Positions 24,401 to 36,500 of a stretch of 64,000 bases of DNA are shown in pieces. Source of the stretch: Dromaius novaehollandiae (Eukaryota; Chordata; Aves; Casuariiformes; Dromaiidae). The notes beneath the pieces were generated by a model. That model was not told the DNA's origin and searched no databases. It saw only the letters and a list, made by a program, of their open reading frames with translations. Position numbers and translations under genes: made by a program. Each line of letters starts with the position of its first letter. Within the stretch, counting starts at the first letter, position 1. The stretch lies in assembly GCF_036370855.1 (NCBI RefSeq), contig NC_088117.1, forward strand, positions 1,426,001 to 1,490,000, given 5' to 3'.

Positions 24401-27400
24401 GTGCTGGGGTGGAAGTAGGGACGGAGAAGTGCTGGCAGCCTGGAGAAGGTGGTAGAACAGTCCTGCTTGTCCCCCTCCAGGGAGGTGGGGGGAGATCCGT
24501 GCAGGTCACTTCTGAGCTGAATCTTTCCCCTCCAGACACTCTGCAAACCAGCAGGAGAAGTTGCTCAGTGCCCAGCAGCTTCTGAACTTGCCTGCTTGTG
24601 TGATCAAAATGCTGATGGTGTCTGGAGAGCTGTCTTCTCTCCCTGGTGGAGGCTCCGGCTCTCCCGGTGCCCAGACTGTGCCGTGGGCTGCGGAGGTAAG
24701 GCCACATTGCGGCCTCATGCTCCAGCAAGCCCTTTGCTTCAGGGGGTGCTGGGCACACAGCTCGCTCTCGGTGCGGAGGCCTAGCCTCTCTCCTAGCTAC
24801 TCTCAGAGTAGCTGCAGGGGTGGCCCAGGAAGGGCATAAGCCAGGGGAAGGGACTGATGCAGCTGAGGGGAAGAAGACTGTGAGCCTTGGGCTCACTGGG
24901 TGAGGGTTGATCAAAAACTCACTGTACTGTGGTGACTCTTTGTTCCCCAGGGATATTTTCTCCTTTTCTCCAGCTGTCTCTATGATTTCCTGTTAGCAGT
25001 GCGATGTCTAGGGGCCTCAAGAGAAGGAGGTGACAACAGAGCAGGGAGACGCCATGTCAGCTGGGGTACAGACAGCGGGAAGCTGCTGCAGTCCTGCCTC
25101 TGCTGCCAGTGCCGCCCCATGGATGGAGGGGCCGAACAGCCCATGCTGCAGCAGTCTTGCTGGCTGGGCCACAGCCTGCCTCAAAACGCAGGGTTATGCT
25201 GTGCTTATCCCAGAGAATCGGTTTGGGGGTTACATCTCCAGTTCTTATAGTAGCCCTCCAGGCATACCACAGATACACACACGTGTCCCCCTCCAGATTA
25301 CTCTGGTGCTTGAACTTGAAAGACTGGCCACTTTAGTTCCAGGGCGGGAGGCTCAGTCTGCATGCCTTGGACCTGGATGAGGAGGGGGCATGATGTGTCT
25401 GTGTACTGTCTTGCAGCTGAAGCATATGAAGGAGCTGGAACAGGAGAAGGATTTCCTGCTCCAGGGTCTGGAGATGGTAGAACGTGCCCGGGAGTGGTAT
25501 CACCAGCACATCCAGTTTATGCAGGAACGCCAGAGACTCCTGGGAAAAAACAAAACCAGCACTGTGAGTCTGGAGCTTGTTCTGCGGGTGCCAGTCTGCT
25601 TGGGAGGGTCTGGGCTGTCTTGTGGGTTGGGAGAACTCAGCTAGGACTTCTTAGTGTGCTCAGCGTTGGTCTGACTCTGCCCACCCTGACTCCTGGGGAT
25701 AGAGTCCATCCAGTGCCGAGTGTGTCCAAATCCCTCACCCAGGAACCCTAAAGGGGCAGACAGGTATGCACACAGGTGAGGTTTGCTGGGGAGCTAGGAC
25801 CAGCCATCCCTTGGCAGGCAAGGGAGGGCCACAGCAGATTAGTGTCTCTCCTGTAAGAGGCATCAGTGGGGCCCCGCTATGGCAGATTTCCCAGACAAAA
25901 TTGCCCAGTGTGGAGAGTGGGTGTCCCTTCCCCACAGGATGGCATGTTCTTCCTGCTCAGTTCCCAGCCTTGGGACTCTCCCCTTGGACCTTCTCGCAGG
26001 CTTCCCAGGGTAGGCATGGGAACTCTCCAAATTCCCACACACGTGGATACGTATGTGCCCTTGCCACGGCTGACTGGGCTCTGCTATTCCCTATTCATCT
26101 CCCATTAGGCCACAGGCAGGGTCAGGATTCTCCCCTGAACAGGAGACTTTCGTGTTGATTGTGTCATAACTCCAGATCTGAGCCAGAGATCTCCCCTGTC
26201 CCCATCTCACTCTGAATAAAGGGCACATCCCGTTGTCCGCATCAGCTTGATGCTGCTGAGTGTACCAGGCTAGCTGGGGTGTCAGCAGCAGATTGATGCC
26301 CAAGCTCTGAGGGACGTGCGCAGAGGGGACTGGAGGCCAGTAAGCCATTGAGTCCTCTCTGCAGGGCAGCCTAATTCCCTGAGAGCTGGCCCCATAATAC
26401 CTCCCAGCTTCTTCTTCCACATCTCCAGGACTTCCTCCCTGATGGCAGCCAGAACCACCTGGGGCGACTGCTTCCTAAGCTGCAGGAGGTGAACCGCTGC
26501 ATCAGTGACCTCCTTTCTGCTGCAGGCAAGGTGAGAGCAGTAGATTGGCAGCTTGCTGTTGTCTGTGTGAGCTTGGGGGCCCTCCCTGTCCTCCCTTACA
26601 CTGCTGGAGGGCTGATGCTGGAGCTGTCAGAGCTTCCCCTGGCTCTGGGGAGAGGGCTTGGCTCTGTTGTCAAGACAAAGGATGGCAGACAGCCAAGACA
26701 ATAGTGCAGTTGCTCCCACACTGGGCTAGAGGATGCTCAAGACATTTGTGGGGCTAAAGTAAGTCCCTAAAAGGCGTAGGCATTGTTATGTGAATAAGGA
26801 AAACATCCTGCTGAGGTACTGAGCCTGTCCTCTTGGAGCTGGACATCTTGGATGCCAGGCCACAAGGGCTCCTGCAGGTGTAGGGCATGCTGGCAGGAAT
26901 GCTTCCTGTCTAGAAAAGCCTTGCTGGAGGACACCTGCAATGACCCGTGCTAGTTGCACTGGCAGGGTCTTAATCCTGTGCTGGACTTCTTGCCATTCCC
27001 AGCCCATCAGTTCCCAGCCTGCTGTAGAAACAGCTGTAATTCACCCCTTCTGGCTTTGGACATGTTGGGGAGGGCCACCAGGAAGACTTAATGCCTTATC
27101 TTTTCCCTTCATCCTCTTTTCAGCCCACGAACCCTTCCTCAGCTCTGAACAGGCTGGGCCCTGCAACCGCTGTGGTGTCCCCAGCCTCAGCAGGGTCCCA
27201 GCAAACCATCAGTATGCTGAAGGAGCAAAACCGACTTCTCACCAAGGTGAGTGGGGTCTTGTGCCCGGTCGGATGTTGGGTGAGGGCACTGTGGACATGA
27301 ATGGCGCATCCCTGCTGTAGGAAAAAGACTTTGTGACAAATTCAGCCACAAGAGGGGGCAGATGCTGCAGCTTGGGAGGCGCAGCCTGGATCGCCAGGTC

Positions 27401-27811
27401 CGTTCAACAGGGCTGGTGGGGAATGATTGCAGGTGCCCTCTGACAGCTCTGCCAGGGCCAGGCTCACTAGGCAGGGGTTCACATCCTAGCACCTGCAGCA
27501 AAACCATGCACTCACTGGCTTGCAAACAGCGCTTTCAGAGTGTGTGTGTGTGCGCGTGTGTGTGTGCGTGCATGGGTGGGGGAGTGGCAGCTTGGCCTGG
27601 CAGCGAGAACTTGCACTATGCACTGGATGCCCCAGGAAGAAGAGAGCTCTGAGCAGGCGTTTTCCTTCTCTGTCCTGTGCAGGAAGTGACTGACAAGAGT
27701 GAACGCATCACCCAGCTGGAGCAGGAGAAATCCGCCCTGATCAAGCAGCTCTTTGAGGCTCGGGCCCTCAATAACCATGAAACAAGCCAGCTGGACTCCA
27801 CTTTCATCTAG
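15004..27811 (+). CDS. SAPCD2: SAPCD2, suppressor APC domain-containing protein 2 (complete gene, six coding exons)
   Basis: Joining 15004-15472, 21675-21808, 25417-25563, 26429-26530, 27124-27246 and 27683-27811 gives 1104 bases, i.e. 367 residues plus TAG. All introns are GT-AG and all phases agree. The N-terminus (AFLQSLRTLFDILDDRRRGY, then HLREIESRWQG and GYLTFERFVLGLR) is almost identical to vertebrate SAPCD2 (p42.3), where this EF-hand-like region defines the suppressor-APC domain. The middle (RRHTITNGVD) and the C-terminal coiled coils (MKELEQEKDFLLQGLEM; MLKEQNRLLTKEVTDKSERI) are also conserved, ending LDSTFI as in the human protein. In mammals SAPCD2 acts at the cell cortex and spindle, where it affects LGN/NuMA-dependent spindle orientation, and it is enriched in dividing cells. 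Human SAPCD2 is about 394 residues; the shortfall lies in the low-complexity part of exon 1. Confidence 0.95.
17198..17260 (+). repeat. MIR-like SINE fragment (3' part)
   Basis: The sequence around ATGCTTTGAGATTTACTGAT followed by GCAAAGC and a TTGTTATT end matches, from memory, the 3' half of the amniote MIR/CORE-SINE family (GCTTTGAGATCTACTGATG ... TATTATT). It is short and diverged. Confidence 0.6.
18672..18760 (-). repeat. MIR-like SINE fragment (reverse orientation)
   Basis: GGGAAACTGAGGCACAGAG followed by CTTGCCCAGGG and GTCTGTGGTA is the reverse complement of the MIR core (TGCCTCAGTTTCCC, preceded by CCTTGGGCAAG). It lies in SAPCD2 intron 1. Confidence 0.7.
21675..21808 (+). CDS. SAPCD2: SAPCD2 coding exon 2
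   Basis: The acceptor is CTGTTACAG|GC and the donor CATG|GTAAGA. It completes a split glycine and adds 44 codons, ending in a basic segment with RRHTITNGVDFSM, equivalent to the human RRHTIASGVD segment. The first half (ADAKPAGQSQG) is diverged. Confidence 0.92.
21809..25416 (+). other. SAPCD2: SAPCD2 intron 2
   Basis: This 3.6 kb GT-AG intron contains a MIR-like relic at about 23210-23310. A proline-rich pseudo-exon at 23931-24034 has an acceptor and donor, but its 104-base length would break the reading frame. Confidence 0.85.
23210..23310 (+). repeat. MIR-like SINE fragment
   Basis: GGTCTGGATTCTCTTCCCAG, GCTTTGGGCAACTG and TTTGCCTCAGTTTCCC occur in MIR order (GGGTTCGAATCCCAG ... CCTTGGGCAAG ... 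GCCTCAGTTTCC). It is diverged but co-linear. Confidence 0.7.
25417..25563 (+). CDS. SAPCD2: SAPCD2 coding exon 3
   Basis: This exon has 49 codons, phase 0 at both ends, a CTTGCAG acceptor and an ACT|GTGAGT donor. It encodes the first coiled coil: LKHMKELEQEKDFLLQGLEM then RAREWYHQHIQFMQERQRLL. This matches human KQMKELEQEKEVLLQGLEMM closely. Confidence 0.95.
25564..26428 (+). other. SAPCD2: SAPCD2 intron 3
   Basis: An 865-bp GT-AG intron. I see nothing in it beyond splice signals. Confidence 0.85.
26429..26530 (+). CDS. SAPCD2: SAPCD2 coding exon 4
   Basis: This exon has 34 codons in phase 0, with a CATCTCCAG acceptor and a CAAG|GTGAGA donor. The peptide LGRLLPKLQEVNRCISDLLS is equivalent to the human LGRLLPKVQEVARCLGELL segment and is probably helical. 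Confidence 0.93.
26531..27123 (+). other. SAPCD2: SAPCD2 intron 4
   Basis: A 593-bp GT-AG intron. I see nothing notable in it. Confidence 0.85.
27124..27246 (+). CDS. SAPCD2: SAPCD2 coding exon 5
   Basis: This exon has 41 codons in phase 0, with a CTTTTCAG acceptor and an AAG|GTGAGT donor. A Ser/Pro/Ala linker leads into QQTISMLKEQNRLLTK, matching human QQTILMLKEQNRLLTQ. It starts the last coiled coil. Confidence 0.95.
27247..27682 (+). other. SAPCD2: SAPCD2 intron 5
   Basis: A 436-bp GT-AG intron containing a GT-rich dinucleotide tract at 27540-27572. Confidence 0.85.
27540..27572 (+). repeat. interrupted (GT)n microsatellite
   Basis: An alternating GT tract with GC interruptions (GTGTGTGTGC, GCGTGTGTG) lies about 110 bases upstream of the last SAPCD2 acceptor. 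It is a Z-DNA-type alternating purine-pyrimidine run and is probably length-polymorphic. Confidence 0.85.
27683..27811 (+). CDS. SAPCD2: SAPCD2 coding exon 6 (terminal)
   Basis: This exon has 42 codons and TAG at 27809-27811. EVTDKSERITQLEQEKSALI, then KQLFEARAL and the C-terminus LDSTFI, are near-identical to human SAPCD2. It completes the C-terminal coiled coil. Confidence 0.96.
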   Translation, partial: EVTDKSERITQLEQEKSALIKQLFEARALNNHETSQLDSTFI

Positions 27812-29590
27812 TGTCTATCTCCCAGAGCTCTTGGTGGCCCCACACTTGAGCTCTCCCCTGGGGTTTCATGGGCTGGGACTCTTGCCTGAATCCCATTGCA
27901 TCCATTGCTCCTGGTGTTGTATCTCAAGGCCTGTGGAGATCCAGAACTGACCATGGTACATCTGCATGAGGAAGCCAGAGGAAAGCACTTCTCTGATCCG
28001 ACCTGGGGTGTCTCCCCTCTTTGCTGTGCTGCTGGGCTTGGTCAGCTGCACCACTTGCAAGCTGCTCCTTTTCTGCCTCTAAAACTGACTGCACTGACTG
28101 TACCCCCTACCCTGTGTCCTCTCATGCTGAGTGCTACCTGCACTGTCTGTGTGAGGTCGGGGTGGGGGCCTCCTGTACCCTTGGCCTGATTTAGGCTGAA
28201 TTATGGCTGCTCTCTGAAAAAGATGATATCTTTAACACTCCAGTTGGCATCTCCAAGCAAGCCTGGCCACTGAAGGACAGCCTGTCCCTTGCTTATGACT
28301 CTGTCAGAGGACAAGATTGAAGATCGGTAATGGGGCAAGTGTAGCCCTTCCCTGCTGCCCAAGTTCTGCCTGCCACTGCAGCCAAGCTGGACTTAGAGCA
28401 ATACCTGAGCTGGTGCTCCTCCTAGGATAATCTCTCTCTCTGGTTTGGAGTAGTGTTGACATAGTTGTTGTTTACACATCTGCAGGCTTCTGTAGTTAAT
28501 GAGCCATAGACCCAAATGAGATCCCATGTACCTCTGAACTACTGTTTCAGGCCGTTTGCAGATTCAGGCAGACACTGAATCAGTTTTGTTTGACCTGGCA
28601 AATGTTTCCTTGTGACTGCTAGGATTATATTTTTTGTGATTACTGTAAAAGGAGAGGTTATGTCCTACAGCATGAGGACTGCTGACAGAAAGCTGATTTC
28701 ACAGAGGGGCTTTGGAAGTAGTTCTTATCTAACTGAACGTGGGTGATGGAGAGGAGGCTGATGGGCTCTTTCCTTTGCACATCTCCAAGTGGAGAAATGG
28801 CAGCTTTGCCTATCCTGGTGTTGTACCCAGGCTCCCCTGGGTGACATCCTAAGTGTGAGCTGCACCCCTCTCTGGGTCTCTTGGGATGATGGTGGTAGTC
28901 TAAACATGTTGCTGTTGGACTGGTGCATCTCAAGATATTTCTTCCTTCCCACCCGGCTCAGTGGCTGGGGCTGGGACTGAATGGTGTCTTCCACTGTGTC
29001 TTGGTAGTTTGTATTTATGGTATTTGCATAGGAGGTCCTTGTGAATCCCCATGTAGCACAGACCTGGCCCTTTGCATCCTGGGTATTTCTCTCCAGGGTT
29101 GTTTCATGCTCTGACTCTCCTAGCACAATGCCGTGGCACAATGCACTGAGCTGAGCAGAGGGTGCTGGGCCTGCCCTGCTCCAACAGATTCAACTCTGAC
29201 AGGCTGAGCGCTGTGCAGATCAGCTCCTTTCCCACATCTGGGAAGATGCTGTTACCCGTACAGCACTCTCTGTCCCATCCAGCTCCTCTCTCAGAGTTGA
29301 TCTTGACCTGCAGCTGACTGCAAAACATGCAGTCCCTGCTCTTCCCTGGTGTCTGCTGCCCCTGCCAGAATGGGCATCAGCAAAGTGCCAGGGAGAGGGA
29401 GGAAGAGCCAGGCCAGGATAGGTTGTGTCCCATGGCTGCAGGAATAGGATGTTATTTATCCCCTGGGCATCAGTTCCTCCCATCTCTTCCATGATGGGAG
29501 TCCAGTGCCTGTTTTGCCTGAGGCTTAATAAAAGTGACCCTCCTCCTAACCTTTCTTTAAGGATAATAAAGTGGGATGAACTATTTAATT
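27812..29590 (+). other. SAPCD2: SAPCD2 3' UTR (inferred)
   Basis: About 1.75 kb follow the stop codon before the first canonical polyadenylation signals. The sequence has no competing coding frame. The end is inferred from AATAAA at 29527 and 29565 and the pyrimidine-rich sequence after them. Confidence 0.6.
29527..29570 (+). terminator. SAPCD2: paired polyadenylation signals of SAPCD2
   Basis: AATAAA occurs at 29527-29532 and again at 29565-29570. A T/C-rich downstream element (TTTCTCTGTCCGTCTCTG and onward) starts about 20 bases after the second. Confidence 0.7.
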
Positions 29591-30354
29591 TCTCTGTCCG
29601 TCTCTGCCTATCTTCTACTCTCCTGCGAGCCTTGAAGTTCCTGAGAGTCCTGTCCTGAGGGATGGGGGAAGAGAGCTGAGGCTGTACACTCTCAGCATGA
29701 GGAGCCCAGTGGGCCCCTGTTGTAGGTCACATTCCCATGTCCTTTCCCTTCCTCTCAGGACTCCTCTGGGACCTGTGCTCCCAGCCTGGAGCCGGGGATC
29801 TCCCTGTCTGTTCTTGCTGCTGGCGGATGGGATTGTGAAGCCCCCTGCACCCTCTTTCCAGTGTTTGTACCCGCCTCATCCTGCAGCTAGTAGCTGCATT
29901 TGGCTGCTCTTCCAGAAAATGTGCTGGGGGTTCATGCTGCTCAGGTGGTGCTGGGATATTTCACAAATTTTGATGTTATTAGCATTATTTCTTTTCAAGC
30001 AAACCACACTGGAGGTGGTGCTCATGGCTGGGGGTAGCTTGCAGCTGCGGTGCTGGTGCCAGGTAGCAGCTCTACTTACACTGGGATCCTGAGGGGACTC
30101 TGGCAGGGTCCACCATGGCACAGGTGCTCCTGCCCTGCACCTTGGGTGGCAGCACCCACGCTGGGCAAAGTGAGGCAGGAGGTGACTATTTTTGTCCCTT
30201 AGGTGCATGAGAGCTTCTGGCTGGTCTGGGCTCTGGCAGTGAGCTGGGATCCCCCTGCACATTATAGAGACTGACCTGCTCCCCAGGCCCTGGGGGCTGC
30301 TGCTTTGGTGCTCAGCACCAACGCAGAGTGCTCTGCCTGCTGCTGGGCGCTGCT

Positions 30355-30368
30355 GGGGGGGGGGGGGG
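30355..30368 (+). repeat. G14 homopolymer
   Basis: A run of 14 G follows GCTGCT. It is a simple repeat and prone to sequencing length error. Confidence 0.85.
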
Positions 30369-31029
30369 AACAAATACCAGCGTGCTCCAGAGGACCTCTG
30401 TGGCTGCAGGAACTTCCTCCCATTGCTACTGCCCTCCTTTTCTCAGTACAGAAGGAGCAGGGCTGTCCAGGGCGCCTGTGCCAAGCCTCCAGGGCTTGGG
30501 ATAGGGATCTTTGCAGTGGTTGCTTTCAAGTGGCAGCGACAAATCCCAGACAGGGCGAGGAGGGGGGTGATAATTGCCCGCAGTTACTCTGTTTCACGCC
30601 TCTCCTTTGATGTGAGGTCTGTGAGATCTCTTAAAGGAAAGAGAGGTTCATTGTCCCTGCTCAATGCCCCTCTGTACAGGGAGCCATGAGCAGCTCTGCC
30701 ACTGCCCTTGTGCTGGGCCTGCTTCTGGTGGAGGGGAACAGCCTGTCCACAGCCCAGGGCCTCACTGGCCTCCAGCCCGCTTCCCTGTGAGGCTACTGCT
30801 GCCTAAATGCTCCTGGCAGTGAGCTTGCTCTCCCTGCCAGCGATCAGGGTTGCCCTGCAGGGAAGCAGAGCTGGGAGCTTCAGGTCAAGGCTTTGCCATC
30901 TCTGACCATGCAGCAGCACGCTCTGGCCATGTTGCTCCTGGCTCCCTGATGAGTCTGGTCCATGCCTAATCCTCTCCTGCATGCCAGGGTCCATGTCCTT
31001 TTCTCTTCCATTAACTGTATTCAGTGGTT

Positions 31030-31150
31030 TCTTTGTAGTTTAGCAGTACAATTGCTGGGCTAGGAGCCACGAGACCTGGGTTTTATCCTTAGGTCTGTAA
31101 GCAATTCACGGGGCGAAGTGGATATCTTCCCTTCTGTTTGGGTTATGCTC
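31030..31150 (+). repeat. MIR-like SINE fragment
   Basis: GCTGGGCTAGGAGCCACGAG, then ACCTGGGTTTTATCC and GCAATTCAC, match the start and middle of the sauropsid MIR-type SINE (CTAGGAGCCAGGAGACCTGGGTTC). It is the clearest of the MIR-like pieces. Confidence 0.75.
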
Positions 31151-33504
31151 CCTTTACAGCCCCACTGTGTTTGCGCAGATCTAGTGGAAGCATGTCCAGG
31201 GGCTCTGATCGCATCTGAAAATCACTGCAGGTTCTTCAGTACAGACTGTGAATCATCCAGAGCAGGTCCCAGCTCTGGAGCTGCTGAACCACCTAAATTC
31301 AGCCCCTTTATGCTTGAGGTTGTGAAGATCAAGGTGCGACAGGTAGTCAGCACTCAAGTCGCAGCGTGTTTGTCACAGGCCGCAGAGAGCTGGCTGCACA
31401 GTGTTGCCTGCCCCGGGGTGAAACCGCCTCATCTCTACGCTGGAGCCTGGTGATGAGATGCTGTTGTTGGGAGAAGGGTATCTGCAGAAGGGTCCTCTTG
31501 GCCTTTACCCGGGCTGCAACCGGGGTTAAGGGGAAATGTGGCTGGCCCCTGAGCTTCCTCAGGGGTCTGGGATCTCATCCTCTTTCTCTCTCAGTGATGT
31601 GGTTTGGGAAGGATCCAGTCACTCAGGTCTATTTGTAGTTTCTTCTTCTGCCCGCTTCCATGCCCTTCTCACGCTCTCGAAGACTGGGCTGGGTGCCCAG
31701 CTAACCCCCCTTGGAGGAGGGCCACCCTCCCAGCAGAGCAGTTATTTCAAAGGCCAGCAGGAACAGCCTCGTTGCAGGCCCCCAGCCTGCACATTTTGTG
31801 CTTTTTTTCCCCTGACAAACAGCTGTTCTTTGCCCAACGACCTCCCTTGCCGCCCTGGGCAGTTCACAGCAGCACAGCGGCTCCCGCGCTCGGAGCACGC
31901 TGTTGCACTGCCCACGCTTTGCGCCTGCTCTCCTGCTCTAGTCCATGCCCCGGCTAAAGCGAATCGGGCGATCAGGAGAAGCCCCCAGTTCCCAGGGCAG
32001 AGAGTTGGTCCCCCGCACTGACCCATGTCCCCAGGAACGGGTGCCAGGCTGTGCAACGAGTGCCTGGCTGCCGCTGTCTGCACACTTGCTCCTCTCTCTT
32101 GAGTAGCTAAAGAGCTTCTTGGCGGCTGGTGTTTCTCCAGCTGGACAGACCTGTGAACTGGCATGCGGTCACTTCTCACTCATCTCCTCGGTCTCTCATT
32201 GTAAGGTGTTTTCTCCATCATCTCTGTGCCTTGTTACCACTGCACGCTCCAGCCCTGCTTGACTCTCAGGCTCCAGCTGGCCAGGGCTTTCCTGCTTTCA
32301 GCAGATGTAAAACTGCCTCCCCTCAGCTGCATTAACAGTGCTGTGCCATGTGTGCTCATTGCTCCTCTTACCTGATTGCTGATTGTCTGCATGGGATGGT
32401 TTCATATTTTCCTGCTGCTTGAGGCTCAGCAGAACAAAGTTCTGGAGGCTCTAAGGCTGTGAGGGACTGGTTCTCCCTCACTTCTGCTGCTGTAAATCAG
32501 AGGCATCAGGGATATAGCGATGGAGGAAGGCTCGCTCCTGCTCTGTGGGCGAGCCAGCGCCTTTGCTGCCCCATCCTAGCTCATTCCCACATCAGGCAGC
32601 CCATGGGCCCTGCCGCAGCAGTGCCAGGTGCTCCCATGGTGCTCATTGCTGGGGCATCAAGCACTAGCGACAACTGTCTTGGACTCAGCTCCAAGCCCTT
32701 CCAGCTCCCTAGAGGGTCTGATGGATCCTGCTGGGGCTGCGAACCCCAGCCTGACCCATGTGCTCACCACTGCCTTGCAACAGAGCCTTTTCCAGGGTAC
32801 AGTTTATTGAAGCCAGATGCTCCCTTCCCAGAGAAACCTGGAGTGATGGGAGGAGGAGAGGGTGGGGTTTCCGAAATTCCTGATTTGCTCTGCAGCTGCA
32901 TGCCGTGGGGACCGTGACTTTATTTTCCCCATTACATAAAGATGCAGCTGCATCTGGCAGATGTCCACATCATTTTTCTCCCTTTGTGAGGAGCAGCTGT
33001 CAAGAATCAGACCAGGCCTGACTGGTCCTTTGGAAGGTGCAGGCGGAGCAGGGATAGGGCTCCTCAGGAAACATGCCCAACAGAGCAGGGCCCTGGGTTG
33101 ACAGTATGTGGCCCATGGGTCCCTCTGGGCCCAAAGGGTCTCCTTGCAAGACCTCCCTGCTGCAGCAGTTTGGATGCTGCCCTGCAGGAGTAGCACCCAG
33201 ACCCCTGGGTGTCTGGGCCAAGGCTTCCCCTACAAGCACAGCGAGCCTGACACAGAGCAACGGGATGAATCCTCCGCACCAGCTGTGCTTGCTGGTGACC
33301 ATGGATGGTGGTGTGGTGGAGGTGCACCCCTCCTTCTGTTGCGCCATCGTGACAGCTCTGATCGCCCTTCCTAAGAGAGGGGCTCCCTTTGGTGCACTGA
33401 GCAGTGCCGTGCTCACAAGCATGCAAGTAACGATGGGGGGGAAATGGGTGCGTTAGCAGCGAGCGAGCCTGGCCAAAGGAGAGGCTGTAGCCACCTCCCA
33501 GACA

Positions 33505-33580
33505 GAGGTCAAAACCCACCTTCTTGGTGACACCATTTAACTGCTCTGCCTCGGTTTCCCCAGCTGTAAAAAAGGGCTGG
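33505..33580 (+). repeat. MIR-like SINE fragment
   Basis: CATTTAACTGCTCTGCCTCG followed by GTTTCCCCAGCTGTAAAA corresponds to the MIR core (CACTTAACCTCTCTGCCTCAG, then TTTCCCCATCTGTAAAA). Confidence 0.75.
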
Positions 33581-36500
33581 GCATGCTGACCCAGCTGCCT
33601 CGCTGTGGCGGGGAAGCCTGGGCTCCTCCACGCCTGGATAATTTGAACAACTGAGTGTTTTTTCCTTCATTTATTTACCGAACTGTTGCTCTCCTGCTGA
33701 CCTTGAAAAGCCCAGCTCTGCCAGGCTGCTGGTAGGATGCACCGGAGCAGACCTTGCTTGTGGCAACCAGCAGCTTTGGAAGCAGCACAGCAATTTCTCG
33801 GGTGTTTCCACAGCCCATGTGGAGCTCCATCCCACACGCCTGGAGACCAGGCAGCGAGGACACGTGGGCCAGAGCCTGGAGCAGCGAGTCCCTGCTGCCC
33901 TGCGGCTGCCCGCGGAGCATGTGCCCCGGTTTGCAAAGGACTCGAGCCGGCTCTTTCGGTGGCCTGCAGGGTGGTGCCGGGGCCTGGACCATGTCAGCGG
34001 GACCATGTGCTGCTGGCAACCTCCACCCGGCTCCCCGACAGCCTTCGAAATGGGGAAACAAGCTGAAATGAGTGCTGGGTTCCCAATGCAAGGGTTTGGG
34101 GCACAAAGCTATGCTCCGTTGGGGAAGGGCGGCGATTTTGCTCCATGGCCTGCGGATCCCCCCAGCCCAGTAGGAGCCGTGGTGCTTTGTGGAGCTGGTG
34201 ACCCTGTTTTGAGGCAGGAGGTGGAAGTGTGGAGTCCTCAGCAGCTTCCTTGCTGCTCCTTGTGCGCTGGGTGAACACCAAAGCCACAGTGATGGTGGGG
34301 TAGGTCCATCTTGGTGTTCGTGGATGAAGCTCCTTTGGGGCAGAGCTCGGACACGGTGGCTAAGGCCTGATGCACCAGAAAGAGCCCAGACCCAGCTCGC
34401 TGGAGCTGTCTCACTGTCCTTGTACCCTGCTTACCCTCCCTTTGCTGCCCCTCATGCCCGCTGGCCCTGTTCTCCCTGCCGTGAGGATCCAGCAGCCCTT
34501 ACCTGGGTGAGACTTCCACCGCCTTGGGGACGAAGCAGCCCGTGTCCCTCAGCCCAGCCTCCAGCTGGCTCCTTAGCAGCGGGGATGGAGCTGCTGCCCG
34601 GCACCAGATGCCATCTGGGTCCTGCCAAACCCTGTGTGGGAGCTGCACATCGTCTTGCATTGTGAAAACTCACTTGTCATGACACACTGGGGGAGAAGTG
34701 CCCCAAATCCCTCGCTGGGCCAAGGCTTTGCGTGCATCGCGCCTGGGCGAGCACCGACGAGCTGCAGCGGGAGCGCGGGAGCAGCAGCAGAGCAGCGAGG
34801 GCTGGCTGTGGCACGGCCCCGGGGGAGATTTGGGGGATCCTCGGCAAGGCAGCAGGAGAGCCCATCTCTCCCGGCACCCCGGCTTTGTGCACCGATGTGA
34901 CGCGCTCTTGAATGCACTTGGGGGACTGACTGCTCCGCTCTCTGGACCAGCGCATGCTCCTCGTGTCCACAATCCTGCAAAGGGTGCAGGGGAAAAAACC
35001 TCTGTTCCTGCCCTGCCTTTCCAGCCAGAGCGGGTGGAAGAAAGTCCAAGGGCTCACTGGCCCCTCCTGTTACTGCGTCACCCTGTCACGGGGATAATCA
35101 AGGTGATTTTAGCGAATGAAGCTGGAGCTTGGGCAGCACCTTTGGGCGCTGGAGCTCTGCCTGCGCCTGGGTGCACTCAGCAGGGACGCTGCCTGGGCAG
35201 CTCGAGGCCTGAGGGAGTGGTGTCACAGGTGAGGTGAGTTTGCTGGATCTCAGCCTGGAGCAGCACAAGTGCTCTCCCCAGGCACCATGAAACCACTGCT
35301 CCGTGGCTCTGGTCCAGCACGGCAGACGCCTGAGCTACGCGGCAACGTCACAAGTGAGAAACCTGGGCGATTCCGCGACGGACGAGACCAAATGAAACTG
35401 TAATCCAGTCACTCCCTTGCTAAGCATGTGCGGTAATCGGGCGGGATGACTTTCACCCCCATGCTGTTACGCATACCTCCGTGGTACAATTGTTTGTATT
35501 TACCGCTCTGGATCCTCTGGGAGTGCTGCTGATAAGGGAAATGCAGAAGAGAAGCACAGGAGAAGTCCTTTTACAAGGACATGACTCACGCAACGGGGCA
35601 GGGCTGAGCACACCCTGGCAGTGCGGGATGCCCGGAGGGTTTTACCCCAAAGCACAGTGCGGGGGAGAGCAGTGGGGGAGACCATCGCTGTGGGGCAGCC
35701 GGATATGAAGGCTTCATTTGCCCATCCATGGTGTGAAAACCCCAAGTAAGGATGTGGGGCTGGAGCTGCAGCAGGGGGAGGCTTCAACTTCCACCGCGTT
35801 CCCGGGAGATGCTGGGGCTGCCTCTTAATTTTGCAGCAAAACGGCAGCTGCGGTGGACCCCAAGCCGGCACTGAGCTGCGTGGGCAGGGGACACCCGGCT
35901 GCCGCACTGCCGCAGCGAGGAGCTGGGCTGGGGGCGCTCAGGCCCCCCCTCCATGCCGCCCCACGGCACGCTTGTTGCATTGGTGTCATGAGTTGCATGC
36001 AGCCTGGGCAGGCTGGTCCGGGTGGCAGAGAGCTGGGGACATGTGGGCGGCAGCATGGATGAGAAGGACGGGCTGTATCAATGATGGGGACATGCCAGCA
36101 TGCCAGATGCAACGGGGAGCGCGGAGGGACGTGCCGCCGCTGCCTCGGCTTGGGCAGCGGGAGGACGCGGCCGGGTTGTGCAGCCCTGCCTCTCCCCAGG
36201 ACCTCCTGGGAGGCAGATGGGAGCCAAATGATACCCAAACCCAGGGACTCCGGGCGATGGGTGGCCACCAGGTGAAGCAATCCGGGCTCCGTGGCCAGAT
36301 ACCCCCCCTAATATCCCTCTGCTGAACCCTCGCAGGGATTAAAAACCTGCCAACAACCAATTCATTGTCACCAGCAAGGAGGAAGCTGGGGGACACCCAA
36401 GGGCTGGTGTCCCTGGTCCTCGGAGTCACGGAGTGATCCTGCCTGGCCCTGGGGACACACGTGTCTCGATGCTGATGAGCCCCATGGGGTGAGTGAAATC

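Noticed and set aside
33000-33519. Overlapping 127-151 residue open frames on both strands
   Set aside because: Several frames are open at once in GC-rich DNA. None has a family resemblance, a convincing start or splice context.
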